64,000 nucleotides of DNA from Pseudomonadota bacterium (GTDB lineage Bacteria > Pseudomonadota > Gammaproteobacteria > Steroidobacterales > Steroidobacteraceae), in NCBI GenBank assembly GCA_023391815.1, contig JAEWAF010000129.1:1-64000 (forward strand), read 5' to 3'. This document shows positions 9,391 through 17,927 of the stretch, piece by piece. The notes beneath the pieces are model-generated. The model was not told where the DNA came from, did no database searches, and worked only from the letters and a program-made list of their open reading frames with translations. Every line of letters begins with the position of its first letter. Position 1 is the stretch's first letter. The position numbers were made by a program, and so were the translations under genes.

Positions 9391-11595
9391 TCAACTCAAG
9401 TCGGCCGCATCCACATCGATCGACCACCGTACGCGGCGGGCTTCGGGCAACATTGTGAGAATGGGCAACCACCCGCTTAGAAACTTCTGCAGGGGCGAGT
9501 GGCTGGGCGCGCGTATCAGCAGCTGAGCGCGGAAACGGCCGGCGCGGCGTTCCATGGGCGCGGGCGCGGGGCCCCACAGCTCCACGCCGCGAACCGGGAA
9601 GTCCACGGCAAGATCGTGTGCGTCTTGCAGGAATTTCAGCGGCGCGTGCTGATCGGTGGCCTCGGCGCGCAGGAGCGCGATCCGGGCGAAGGGCGGCCAG
9701 CCGCTTTGTTCACGTTCTGTCAACGCGCCGTCGGCAAAAGCCGCGTAACCGCCCGTGAGCAATAACGTAAGAAGCGGGTGCTCGGGATATTCCGTCTGAA
9801 TCAGCACTTCGCCCGGACGGTCGGCGCGACCCGCGCGGCCGGCGACTTGCACGATGGTCTGAGCGAGGCGTTCCGGTGCGCGAAAGTCGGTACTGAACAA
9901 GCCCTGGTCGGCGTTCAGCACGACCACCAGCGTGACCTGCGGGAAATCGTGGCCCTTGGTCAGCATTTGCGTGCCGACCAGGATGCGGATTTCGCCGCGA
10001 TTCACGCGCGCCAGAGTTTCTTCCAGCTCGCCCTTGCGTCGCATGCTGTCGCGATCGATGCGCGCCATCGGCGCGTTAGTAAACAACTGCTGGAGCGCTT
10101 CTTCGATGCGTTCCGTGCCTTGGCCCACGGGCTTCACGTCGGCAAAACAATTGGGACATCCGTTCGGCTGGACTTCCTGCGAGCCGCAGTGATGGCAGAT
10201 GAGATCGCGGCCGCGCGCGTGCACGGTCAGGTGAGCGTCACAGCGGCGGCAGTGAGCGGACCAGCCACAGTTCGGGCAGAACAGCACCGGCGCGTAACCG
10301 CGGCGGTTGATGAAGAGCATCACCTGTCCGCCGGCATCCAGATGGCGTTGAATGGCCATCACAGTCGGCGTCGCGATGCCCTGAGTAGCGCCGTGCTTGC
10401 GCAAGTCGATCAAGGCGACCTGCGGTGGGCGCGCGCTGCCGGCGCGATAAGAAAGATGTGAAAGCGTTTCGGGCTGCTTCCGGGCGCGCGCCAATGTTTC
10501 CAGCGACGGCGTCGCCGAGCCGAGCACGACCGGAATGCCCAGCCGCTGTGCGCGTACCAGCGCGAGGTCGCGCGCCGAATACCGGAAGCCGTCCTGCTGC
10601 TTGAACGAGGCATCGTGCTCCTCGTCGATGATGATCAAGCCGGGATGGAGCAGCGGAGTGAAAATGGCCGAGCGCGTACCGATGATGATGCGAGCCGTGC
10701 CTTCGCGCGCGTCCCGCCACGCGGCCAAGCGCTCAGTGTCGTTCAAACCGGAGTGAAGCACGGCGAGCGGCGCGTCGAAGCGTCCACGGAATCGCCCGAC
10801 CAGCTGCGGAGTGAGCGCGATCTCGGGCACGAGCACCAGGACCTGCTGGCCGCGCGCGAGGACCTGTTCGATCACATGCAGATACACCTCGGTCTTGCCG
10901 CTTCCGGTCACGCCGTAAAGCAAATGCGATGCGAAGGTGCCGAGCGTGTTTTGGATACGCTCGACGGCGGCGGCCTGCGCTTCATTGAGCTGCGGTCCTT
11001 CGCGCACGATCACTGCGGGCGGCACGGTGTCCGTCCTCTCGCGAGCGAATTGCTCGACGAAGCCACGCTCTTCGAGATTACGTAGCGCCGAGGCCGGGCT
11101 TTCGGTCGCGCTCAGAATCTCGGAGGCGGGTGCATGTTCGCGCTTGGTGAGGTACTCCGCGATGGCGCGCAGTCGAATCGAGCGTGCGGAGAGTTTCGCG
11201 AGGGCTTGCTCACGTCCGAGCGCAGTGAGTCGCCACAGATATTGTTCTTCGCGCACTGGTGCGCCACTTCTGAGCAGCACCGGCATGGCGGAGGTGAGTA
11301 CTTCGCCAACCGGATGACGGTAGTACTCCGCCGCCCAGGTCAGCAGGGCCAGCAGATCGGGTGAGAAAGTCGGCTCGCTGTCGATGACTTCGAACGCGGC
11401 GCGCAGTTTGTTTTCCGGGACTTCGGTTTGATCGCGGCCTTCGACGACCACGCCAACCACGCGCCGCCGGCCGAACGGCACCCACACGCGAAAGCCCGCG
11501 CCGACTGCAACGTCGACGGGCGCGCGGTAATCGAACACTTGCCGAAGCGGAGTGTCGAGCGCGACCGCGAGATACGGCGTGCGGTCTATGCACAA
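9391..11595 (-). CDS. priA: Primosomal protein N' (replication restart helicase PriA)
   Basis: A 3'-5' superfamily 2 helicase that reloads the replisome at stalled forks. It has the N-terminal DNA-binding domain (VALDTPLRQVFDYRAP), Walker A LLYGVTGSGKTEVYL, the DEEH box IIDEEHDASF, and the inserted zinc-binding region with paired Cys (CPNCGW, CRRC, CHHCG, CPNC). Starting at the TTG at 11595 gives 734 residues, close to the 732 of E. coli PriA, and places the start just before the conserved N-terminus; a TTG at 11676 would add 27 unconserved residues. The start region contains ttgtccaca, a one-mismatch DnaA-box-like word of unknown relevance. Confidence 0.95.
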   Translation of the reverse strand: MCIDRTPYLAVALDTPLRQVFDYRAPVDVAVGAGFRVWVPFGRRRVVGVVVEGRDQTEVPENKLRAAFEVIDSEPTFSPDLLALLTWAAEYYRHPVGEVLTSAMPVLLRSGAPVREEQYLWRLTALGREQALAKLSARSIRLRAIAEYLTKREHAPASEILSATESPASALRNLEERGFVEQFARERTDTVPPAVIVREGPQLNEAQAAAVERIQNTLGTFASHLLYGVTGSGKTEVYLHVIEQVLARGQQVLVLVPEIALTPQLVGRFRGRFDAPLAVLHSGLNDTERLAAWRDAREGTARIIIGTRSAIFTPLLHPGLIIIDEEHDASFKQQDGFRYSARDLALVRAQRLGIPVVLGSATPSLETLARARKQPETLSHLSYRAGSARPPQVALIDLRKHGATQGIATPTVMAIQRHLDAGGQVMLFINRRGYAPVLFCPNCGWSAHCRRCDAHLTVHARGRDLICHHCGSQEVQPNGCPNCFADVKPVGQGTERIEEALQQLFTNAPMARIDRDSMRRKGELEETLARVNRGEIRILVGTQMLTKGHDFPQVTLVVVLNADQGLFSTDFRAPERLAQTIVQVAGRAGRADRPGEVLIQTEYPEHPLLTLLLTGGYAAFADGALTEREQSGWPPFARIALLRAEATDQHAPLKFLQDAHDLAVDFPVRGVELWGPAPAPMERRAGRFRAQLLIRAPSHSPLQKFLSGWLPILTMLPEARRVRWSIDVDAADLS

Positions 11596-11852
11596 AAGCT
11601 GTGGACAACTCTGTGCATTGTTTGGGGTGAAACGACTCAAGTGCTCAATCCACGGACGAGTTTCGTCAGTGCTCAATTTTTAGACGCGGTTCACAGCCGA
11701 CCGAGTCAACCGCAACCGGTCGACAGCGTTGCAAGCAGAACGGTCGTCACTGAAGGTTCCTGGAACGCATGCGGCTCTCTGCTACTCTCCGCGCAGCCTC
11801 TTCCCCGGTCTGGGCGCTGCTCAACCTCGGGCAGGGCGAAGGCCCGGCCGCC

Positions 11853-12407
11853 GTGGAGGAACAGTCTCTGGATCAGGTCCGCACGCTGGATCGCTTCCTC
11901 ATCAGCGTGGAGAAGCGCGCGTTCCGGATCGCCAGGATTGCCGTGCGTAACGACGACGATGCGCTGGATATCGTACAGGACGCGATGCTGCAGCTGGCGC
12001 GCCGCTACGCTCAGCGTCCCGCCGAAGAATGGCGGCCGCTGTTCTACCGAATTCTGCAAAACCGGATCCGCGATTGTCAGCGCCGGCGGAAAGTCCGCGC
12101 CAGATGGATGAATTGGCTGCCCCGTTGGAAGTCCGAGGAGGACGAGGCATCCGATCCATACGATGGTGTGCCCGACGGGCGCCCGCAGCCGCAGGATCTG
12201 CTCGCGACCGACCAAGCGATGGCCAAGCTGGAGCGCGCGCTCGCGGAGCTCCCCGGTCGACAGCAAGAGGCGTTCATGTTGCGCAACTTCGAAGGTATGG
12301 ATGTCGCGCAGACCGCCGAAGCGATGGGATGCAGCGAGGGCAGCGTAAAGACACACTACTCTCGCGCGGTCCACACACTCCGCGAGCAGTTGGGAGCTGC
12401 ATGGTGA
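11853..12407 (+). CDS. RNA polymerase sigma factor, ECF (sigma-70 family)
   Basis: Has region 2 (LDRFLISVEKRAFRIARIAV through DALDIVQDAMLQLARRY and PLFYRILQNRIRD) and region 4 (ALAELPGRQQEAFMLRNFEG, then the helix-turn-helix CSEGSVKTHYSRAVHTL). The GTG at 11853 gives 184 residues, with gaagg about 10 bases upstream; an ATG at 11769 would add 28 residues not typical of the family. It is the first gene of a four-gene operon: its stop overlaps the next gene and the spacing to the following genes is minimal. A regulon cannot be inferred. Confidence 0.88.
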   Translation: MEEQSLDQVRTLDRFLISVEKRAFRIARIAVRNDDDALDIVQDAMLQLARRYAQRPAEEWRPLFYRILQNRIRDCQRRRKVRARWMNWLPRWKSEEDEASDPYDGVPDGRPQPQDLLATDQAMAKLERALAELPGRQQEAFMLRNFEGMDVAQTAEAMGCSEGSVKTHYSRAVHTLREQLGAAW

Positions 12408-12763
12408 ACGGCCGAGATCCACTCGAAGAGCGCAGCCGCGAACTGTTCGATGACAGCGTCGCGCGCCTGGATGCGCGTACGCGCTCCCGGCTCAATCAAG
12501 CCCGGCAGCGGGCCCTGGAGGAAGTGAAGAAAGGTCGCGCGCGCCGATATTGGCTTGGCGTTCCCCTCGGCGGGCTGACCGCGGCCGTTCTGATTGCCCT
12601 GATCTTGATCCGCCCCGGTGGAGAAGCGGGCCCGGCTGCCTCGGAGAGCGCCAGTAACCTGCTCGATGACTTCGATATCGTCGCCGATGCCGACAACTTC
12701 GAGCTGATTCAGGACGTTGAATTCTATTCCTGGCTCGCCGATCAGAGCGACGGCACCAGCTGA
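12401..12763 (+). CDS. Small single-pass membrane protein, DUF3619-like, possible anti-sigma partner
   Basis: A 120-residue protein: a charged cytoplasmic N-terminus (LFDDSVARLDARTRSRLNQARQRA), one transmembrane helix (about residues 53-72, GLTAAVLIALILIRPGG) and an acidic C-terminus (LLDDFDIVADADNFELIQDVEFYSWL). The layout and the overlap with the sigma gene suggest a DUF3619-type protein or a simple anti-sigma factor; both are inferences. The start is ATG at 12401, overlapping the sigma stop. Confidence 0.75.
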   Translation: MVNGRDPLEERSRELFDDSVARLDARTRSRLNQARQRALEEVKKGRARRYWLGVPLGGLTAAVLIALILIRPGGEAGPAASESASNLLDDFDIVADADNFELIQDVEFYSWLADQSDGTS

Positions 12764-12765
12764 GC

Positions 12766-13014
12766 ATGAAACGCATCCTGTTAATGCTGGGTTGGATGCT
12801 GCTGGCGGCGGGCACGCGAGCAGCCGACGAGATAGAGCCGTTAGAGGGCGACTTCCTCGAATATCTCGCCAACATGGAAGATGAAGACGACGATTGGACG
12901 CTGCTCGAGGATGCGCGTCGCGATGCCGGCCCTGCCGCCGCCCGGAGCGAGCAGGCGGCCAAACCATCCGAAGCTCCCAAGGAGGCGGCGAAACCTGCCG
13001 TGAAGCCGCGATGA
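12766..13014 (+). CDS. Small acidic exported protein
   Basis: An 82-residue protein with a signal peptide (MKRILLMLGWMLLAAGTRA) and a short mature chain that is very acidic at first (EDEDDDWTLLED) and Ala/Pro/Lys-rich at the end. No family is recognised. It starts two bases after the preceding stop and overlaps the next start, so it belongs to the sigma-factor operon. Confidence 0.72.
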   Translation: MKRILLMLGWMLLAAGTRAADEIEPLEGDFLEYLANMEDEDDDWTLLEDARRDAGPAAARSEQAAKPSEAPKEAAKPAVKPR

Positions 13015-13484
13015 CCAGCCGGTTGATGTCTGTCCTAGCCCTGATCCTGAGTGCCTCACTGCTGGCGATGATTCCGACCGCCCGCGCGGCGCAGGCGGGC
13101 GTGAGCTGGCAGGAGCTGTCCCCGGAGCAGCAGAAGCTCTTGGCCAGATTCGAATCGCGCTGGGCCGATCTGCCGTTGGCGCGGCAAGAGTCATTGGCGA
13201 AAGGATCGCAGCGATGGCTGAACATGCCGCCGGAACAGCGGCAGCAGGCCAGGGAGCGGTTTCAACGTTGGCAGTCGCTGGATATGGAGCAACGGCGGGA
13301 GATTCGCCGCATGTTCAACCAGTTCAAAAAGCTGCCCCCCGAGCAGCAAGCGCGCATCCGGGACAATTTTCAACGCTTCAAGGAGCTGCCGCCCGAACAG
13401 CGCGAGCAACTCCGCAAGCAGTTCCGACAGCTCACCCCGGAGCAGAGGCAACGCCTGAAGGAACGCCTGCGCAACCAGCAGTGA
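13011..13484 (+). CDS. DUF3106 domain exported protein
   Basis: A 157-residue protein with a signal peptide (about 1-26, ending TARAAQA) and a repetitive Gln/Arg/Glu-rich helical body in which LSPEQQ, MPPEQRQ, LPPEQQ, LPPEQRE and LTPEQRQ recur every 20-25 residues. This is the DUF3106 pattern; the function is unknown, though the charge and heptad-like spacing suggest an extended periplasmic helical protein. The ATG overlaps the previous stop (atga). Its 3' end overlaps the convergent phosphopantetheinyl transferase gene by 53 bases. Confidence 0.85.
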   Translation: MTSRLMSVLALILSASLLAMIPTARAAQAGVSWQELSPEQQKLLARFESRWADLPLARQESLAKGSQRWLNMPPEQRQQARERFQRWQSLDMEQRREIRRMFNQFKKLPPEQQARIRDNFQRFKELPPEQREQLRKQFRQLTPEQRQRLKERLRNQQ

Positions 13485-14154
13485 GCGGCCACTCCGCGCG
13501 CTGCTTCGGCGGCCACTCCCACTGATCCAACGACATCGGCTCGTTCGTGCCGATCCACGCCGCGGCGACGAAGATCTCGGGCCGCGGCTGAAAAACCGTC
13601 GCGCCCCATGCCGCATCTATCGGCACAGCTCCGCGCCACTCCTCGCCTTCAATCCAGAATACGCAAGCCCGAAGCGCGTCGATGAGGCTGAGTTGTAAAG
13701 CCTTCGCGAAGGATTCCTTCAGCGTCCACAGCGTGTAGAACAACCGCTGCTGCTGTTCAGGCGGCGCGGCTTCGAGCGCGCGAACCTCGCGTTCATCGAA
13801 TGCGAATCGCGCCAGACGGAGCACATCGCGCGGTCGGTTGATTTCCAGATCCACTCCGATGCGCAGGTCAGCGGGCGCTACCAACAGCGCCGCGTGCTCG
13901 GCGCTATGGCTCATGCTGTGCCCGGCCGAGCCGATGTCGGCCGCCGCGAGCAAAGCGCGACTGACTTCAAAATCCGCGCGACGTCGCGAGCCGCGTGCGC
14001 CAGCGAGCCGCGCCTGATCGGCCTCGGACAGGTTCGACGGATCGAAATGCGCGCGCGCGATTGGAAATCCCAGCCAGAGCGTCAGACGACTGTCCGCCGC
14101 TGCGCGATCCTGGCTGAAGGAATGGGCCGTTAGCGCATGTGGGTTGCCGTGCAT
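13432..14154 (-). CDS. 4'-phosphopantetheinyl transferase, Sfp type
   Basis: Transfers the phosphopantetheine arm of CoA to carrier proteins. The 240-residue product has the two diagnostic blocks: GVDLEINRPRD (Mg-binding Asp and Glu) and LFYTLWTLKESFAKAL (WxxKEA-type). It is divergent from the acyltransferase that opens the pigment cluster, so the two ACPs of that cluster are its likely targets (inference). The ATG at 14154 avoids overlap with the divergent gene; an ATG at 14181 is possible. The C-terminal tail overlaps the end of the DUF3106 gene. Confidence 0.88.
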   Translation of the reverse strand: MHGNPHALTAHSFSQDRAAADSRLTLWLGFPIARAHFDPSNLSEADQARLAGARGSRRRADFEVSRALLAAADIGSAGHSMSHSAEHAALLVAPADLRIGVDLEINRPRDVLRLARFAFDEREVRALEAAPPEQQQRLFYTLWTLKESFAKALQLSLIDALRACVFWIEGEEWRGAVPIDAAWGATVFQPRPEIFVAAAWIGTNEPMSLDQWEWPPKQRAEWPLTAGCAGVPSGVASAPG

Positions 14155-14179
14155 GACAACGGCATCATAATTCCTCCCC

Positions 14180-15004
14180 ATGAACGCCGAACCGCAAGTC
14201 GCCAACCAATCCACCGACGTCGCCGAGGGCCGTCGGGACTATTGGTATTGGCGGCTGTTCATGACCGGGTTCAGCTTTTTCCTGTTCGGATTGGGAGCCC
14301 TGGTCGTCGGCGCGGTGTTGCTGCCGATCGTGAAGCTGATTCCCGCTCCGCGCGACACCAAGCGCAATCGGGCGCGCGCAGTGATGAGCGCGGCGTTGAG
14401 GATGTTCATCGGTGTCATGCATCGGGGCGGCGTGCTGACTTACGAATTTCACGGTCGCGAGCGCCTCGGTCGCTACGGCCAGATGATCGTGGCGAATCAC
14501 CCGACGCTGATCGATGTCGTCTTTCTGCTGGCATTCATTCCCACCGCGGGTTGCGTGGTCAAACAGGGCTTGTGGCGCAACCCTTTGACCCGCTGGGCGG
14601 TCACGCTCGCGGAATTCATTCCCAACGACCGGACCGCGAGCATGATCGAAGGCGCGGCCAATGCGTTGCGCGACCGGCAGGCGCTGATCTTTTTTCCTGA
14701 AGGGACACGGACCCGGCCCAACGAGCCGATGGTGTTTCACCGTGGAGCCGCCAACGTAGCCTTGCGTGCCGCGACCGAGCTCACGCCTGTGTACATCCGC
14801 TGTCAGCCGACCACGCTGACCAAATCTGAGCCGTGGTACCGGATTCCCGCCCGACGCCCGCATTTCAGCCTGCTGGTTGGCGAAGACTTGGACTTAAGTC
14901 CCTACCGGAACGCGCCGTTACCGTTAGCATCACGAGCCTTGAACGAGGCCATGCATCGGCATTTTCAGCAGGCAGTGAGCGGGCGACTGGCTCACAAGGC
15001 GTAG
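14180..15004 (+). CDS. 1-acyl-glycerol-3-phosphate acyltransferase-like (PlsC family) of the aryl polyene cluster
   Basis: A 274-residue membrane acyltransferase. A hydrophobic helix (about residues 32-56) precedes the HX4D site NHPTLID (about 105-111), and the second motif FPEGTRTRPNEP follows near 172. PlsC-type enzymes esterify a glycerophosphate-like hydroxyl; in aryl polyene clusters such genes are thought to attach the polyene to a lipid (family context; substrate inferred). It is the first gene of the forward arm and divergent from the phosphopantetheinyl transferase. Confidence 0.88.
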   Translation: MNAEPQVANQSTDVAEGRRDYWYWRLFMTGFSFFLFGLGALVVGAVLLPIVKLIPAPRDTKRNRARAVMSAALRMFIGVMHRGGVLTYEFHGRERLGRYGQMIVANHPTLIDVVFLLAFIPTAGCVVKQGLWRNPLTRWAVTLAEFIPNDRTASMIEGAANALRDRQALIFFPEGTRTRPNEPMVFHRGAANVALRAATELTPVYIRCQPTTLTKSEPWYRIPARRPHFSLLVGEDLDLSPYRNAPLPLASRALNEAMHRHFQQAVSGRLAHKA

Positions 15005-15157
15005 CGCCGTCCCGTCCGGCTGTACGGTGTGTGTGCCCCGAATTACACTGCGCGCCAGTTCGCGGACCGGTGAAGCGCGCGCAGACGTGCTTGACTCCCG
15101 GCGGAAAGCGCCAAGCGGTCTCGAGATGCCAGGCCACCGATCCCAATAGAGCAGTTC

Positions 15158-15406
15158 ATGCAGTCGCAAGATCAAATCCTCGAACGCATCCGTCAGACGC
15201 TGGTCGAGCTGTTCGAGCTCGAGCCGGCACGGATCACGCCCGAGGCGCGTCTGTACGAAGACCTGGAGATCGACAGCATCGACGTGGTCGATCTGATGGA
15301 TGAAGTCCAGAAGCACACCGGTCGGAAGGTCACGCCCGAGGACTTTCGTTCCGTGCGTACCGTCGGTGATCTGGCAGGGGTCGTGCAGCGGCTGCTGCAT
15401 GCCTGA
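15158..15406 (+). CDS. Acyl carrier protein (first of two)
   Basis: An 82-residue ACP. The phosphopantetheine site is the Ser in DLEIDSIDVVDLMDEV (about residue 39), followed by the usual helix III region. It should carry the growing polyene in the type II PKS. It follows a 153-base gap after the acyltransferase gene, so a promoter may lie there, and is 24 bases before the glycosyltransferase. Confidence 0.93.
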   Translation: MQSQDQILERIRQTLVELFELEPARITPEARLYEDLEIDSIDVVDLMDEVQKHTGRKVTPEDFRSVRTVGDLAGVVQRLLHA

Positions 15407-15430
15407 CGCACGCCGCGGTTGAGTCGAGCC

Positions 15431-16234
15431 ATGCTTCCTCCGGCCAAGTTCAACGCCAAGTTCGCCGTGTGCGTGGTCGTGCCCGTGTACAACCACGAGC
15501 ACGCGATCGGCACGGTCGTGAGCAGACTGCGTGAGCAGGGCCTGCCGGTGATTCTGGTCGACGACGGTTGCAGTCCCGAGTGCGCGCGGGTGTTGGATGA
15601 GTTGAGCCAGCTGCCCGATGTAACTCTGATACGCCATGAGGTGAACCGCGGTAAAGGCGTGGCGGTCATCACCGGTTTCCGAGGCGCCGCCAAGCTCGGC
15701 TTCACGCACGCGATTCAGGTCGACGCCGACGGTCAGCACACGCTGAGCGACGCGCGTCGTTTCGTCGAAGCCGCGCGCGAATTCCCCGATGCCGTGATCT
15801 GCGGCCGTCCGGTGTTCGATGCGAGCATTCCGAAGGCGCGCTACTACGGTCGCTATCTCACGCACGGCATGGTCTGGTTGCAGACACTGTCGTTCGACAT
15901 CATCGATTCGATGTGCGGTTTCCGTCTGTATCCGCTCAAGACCACGCTCGCGCTGGCGGACCAGCAGCACATCGGCCCGCGCATGGACTTCGATTCGGAA
16001 ATCATCGTGCGTCTGCATTGGCGCCAGGTGCCGATGCGCTGGATCGATACGCGCGTGTCCTATCCCATCGACGGTGTCTCGCACTTCCGCATGTTCCTGG
16101 ACAACGTGCGCATGACCTCGCTGCACGTCCGACTGACTCTGGGCATGCTGGTCCGCCTGCCCGTGTTGTTGTGGCGGAAGATCGCGCGCACCAAGCCCGC
16201 GGCGGATGTGCAGGAACGCGATGCGAATGCTTGA
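15431..16234 (+). CDS. Family 2 glycosyltransferase
   Basis: A 267-residue GT-A fold enzyme: VVVPVYNHEHAIGTVVSRL at the N-terminus, the nucleotide-sugar aspartates in VILVDDG and the DxD-like IQVDADGQH (about residue 100), and a C-terminal hydrophobic/basic tail (VRLPVLLWRKIAR) that may hold it at the membrane. Related genes are found in aryl polyene clusters; the acceptor is unknown. The ATG at 15431 was chosen over an in-frame TTG at 15419. Confidence 0.88.
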   Translation: MLPPAKFNAKFAVCVVVPVYNHEHAIGTVVSRLREQGLPVILVDDGCSPECARVLDELSQLPDVTLIRHEVNRGKGVAVITGFRGAAKLGFTHAIQVDADGQHTLSDARRFVEAAREFPDAVICGRPVFDASIPKARYYGRYLTHGMVWLQTLSFDIIDSMCGFRLYPLKTTLALADQQHIGPRMDFDSEIIVRLHWRQVPMRWIDTRVSYPIDGVSHFRMFLDNVRMTSLHVRLTLGMLVRLPVLLWRKIARTKPAADVQERDANA

Positions 16235-16239
16235 CGCTA

Positions 16240-16698
16240 ATGCGCCCTGAGATGCGAAAAGAGGGCGCGATCAGCGCGAGCATCGAGGTGACCGTGGCGT
16301 TTCACGACATCGACATCATCGGTGTCATGTGGCACGGCCACTATCTGAAATATCTGGAAACGGCACGCTGGGCGTTGATGGACCGGCTCGAGTTCGGTTA
16401 CGACGCCATGGCGGCCTCCGGCTACGCCTGGCCCATCGTGGAAATGCACGTGAAGTATCTGCACGCGGCGCGCATGGGCGACCGGCTGAACGTGCGCGCC
16501 TCGCTGGTTGAGTGGGAAAACCGGCTCACCGTGAATTATCTGGTGACGCGTACTGCCGATCAGGAGCGCGTGGCGCGCGGTAAGAGTGTGCAGGTCGCGG
16601 TCGATGCCAAGACCCACGCTTTGCAGTTTGTTACGCCGGAGCCGCTGCTCGGACGCGTGCGCCAGGCATTGATGAGGGAAGACTTTGGAACAGCGTGA
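16240..16698 (+). CDS. Acyl-CoA/ACP thioesterase, 4-hydroxybenzoyl-CoA thioesterase-like hotdog protein
   Basis: A 152-residue single hotdog domain with the family signature FHDIDIIGVMWHGHYLKYLETAR near the N-terminus, where the second Asp is the usual catalytic residue. It probably releases or edits acyl chains on the ACP during polyene synthesis (inference from context). The start is ATG 16240, with ATG 16252 as alternative. Its last codons overlap the TTG start of the next gene, and gaggga within its 3' end serves as that gene's ribosome binding site. Confidence 0.85.
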   Translation: MRPEMRKEGAISASIEVTVAFHDIDIIGVMWHGHYLKYLETARWALMDRLEFGYDAMAASGYAWPIVEMHVKYLHAARMGDRLNVRASLVEWENRLTVNYLVTRTADQERVARGKSVQVAVDAKTHALQFVTPEPLLGRVRQALMREDFGTA

Positions 16699-17908
16699 CG
16701 TCATCGTGATTGGCGCGGGACCGTCGGGCGCCATCAGCTCGGCATTGTTGAAGAAGCACGGCTGGAACGTGCTGGTGCTGGAAGGCCAGCGCTTCCCGCG
16801 CTTCTCGATCGGCGAGAGCCTGTTGACGCATTGCCTGGATTTCGTCGACGAAGCCGGGATGATGCCGGCCGTGGAGCGCGCCGGGTTTCAATTCAAGAAT
16901 GGCGCGGCGTTCGTGCGTGGCGATGAATACGGCGATTTCGACTTCAGCGACAAATTCACTCGAGGTCGCGACTCCACCTTTCAGGTCCAGCGCGCGGCCT
17001 TCGACAAAGTGCTGGCCGATGAGGCGGAGAAGCAAGGCGTCGAGATTCGATATGAAACGCGCGTGACAGCCGTCGACAACAGCGGCGAGAGGCCGCGGGT
17101 GCGCGCTGTCGATGCGAAGGGCATCGAATACGAAGTCGAAGGCAAGTTCCTGCTCGACGCCAGCGGCTTCGGCCGCGTGCTGCCCAAGCTGCTCGATCTG
17201 GAAACACCGTCGAAGTTTCCGGTGCGCAACGCCGTGTTCACCCACGTCGCCGACGGCGCCGCGCCCGATGCGTTCGATCGCAACAAGATTCAGGTCGTCG
17301 TGCACCCGGCGCACCGGGATGTCTGGTTCTGGCTGATTCCGTTCGCCGGCGGTCGCTGTTCGCTCGGCTGCGTGGCGCGCAAGGAATTTTTCGATACCTA
17401 TCCGACCCAGCTCGAAGCGCGGCTGAAAAAACTGGTCAGCGAAGAGCCGTTTCTCACTCGGGTGCTGGCCAATGCAACCTGGGACACGCCGGCGCGCGAG
17501 CTGACTGGCTACGCGGCCAATGTGAAGTCCATGCACGGTAAAGGTTTCGCGTTGCTGGGCAATGCCGCCGAGTTTCTGGATCCGGTGTTCTCCTCGGGTG
17601 TCACGATCGCCATGCGTTCGGCCAGCATGGCGGCTGGCCTGCTGAATCGTCAGCTGCGCGGCGAGACGGTCGACTGGACCAACGATTTCGAAGTCCCGCT
17701 GCGCAAGGGCGTCGACACGTTCCGGGCCTATGTGAAGGCGTGGTACGACGGCCGCTTCCAGGACATCATGTTCGCGAAGACTCAGCCACCCGGCATCCGC
17801 GCCATGATCTGCTCCATTCTCGCCGGCTACGCGTGGGACGAGAACAATCCGTTCGTCGCCGAGCCCGAGCGCCGTCTGGACATGGTTGCCAAGCTCTGCG
17901 CGGCGTGA
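16685..17908 (+). CDS. Halogenase-like FAD-dependent oxidoreductase 1
   Basis: A 407-residue flavoprotein: FAD-binding GAGPSG at residues 10-15, GESLL (about 44-48), a Lys in FQFKNGAAF at about residue 70, the WxWxIP-type motif DVWFWLIPF, and FLDPVFSSG, which fits the Fx.Px.Sx.G pattern of flavin-dependent halogenases. It could halogenate the aryl head group, as xanthomonadins are brominated; a desaturase or hydroxylase role is not excluded because the wider family includes geranylgeranyl reductase-like enzymes. It starts at a TTG with gaggga eight bases upstream. The next gene is a near-duplicate. Confidence 0.82.
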   Translation: MEQRDVIVIGAGPSGAISSALLKKHGWNVLVLEGQRFPRFSIGESLLTHCLDFVDEAGMMPAVERAGFQFKNGAAFVRGDEYGDFDFSDKFTRGRDSTFQVQRAAFDKVLADEAEKQGVEIRYETRVTAVDNSGERPRVRAVDAKGIEYEVEGKFLLDASGFGRVLPKLLDLETPSKFPVRNAVFTHVADGAAPDAFDRNKIQVVVHPAHRDVWFWLIPFAGGRCSLGCVARKEFFDTYPTQLEARLKKLVSEEPFLTRVLANATWDTPARELTGYAANVKSMHGKGFALLGNAAEFLDPVFSSGVTIAMRSASMAAGLLNRQLRGETVDWTNDFEVPLRKGVDTFRAYVKAWYDGRFQDIMFAKTQPPGIRAMICSILAGYAWDENNPFVAEPERRLDMVAKLCAA

Positions 17909-17927
17909 GAGATGAGGAAAGTTTGAG

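Noticed and set aside
7789..9480. Long plus-strand open frame of over 500 codons
   Set aside because: It is antisense to argS, whose motifs are unmistakable; the frame arises from high GC codon bias.
11593..11612. DnaA-box-like ttgtccaca at the priA start
   Set aside because: A single copy with one mismatch in coding sequence; no cluster of boxes or AT-rich region to suggest an origin.
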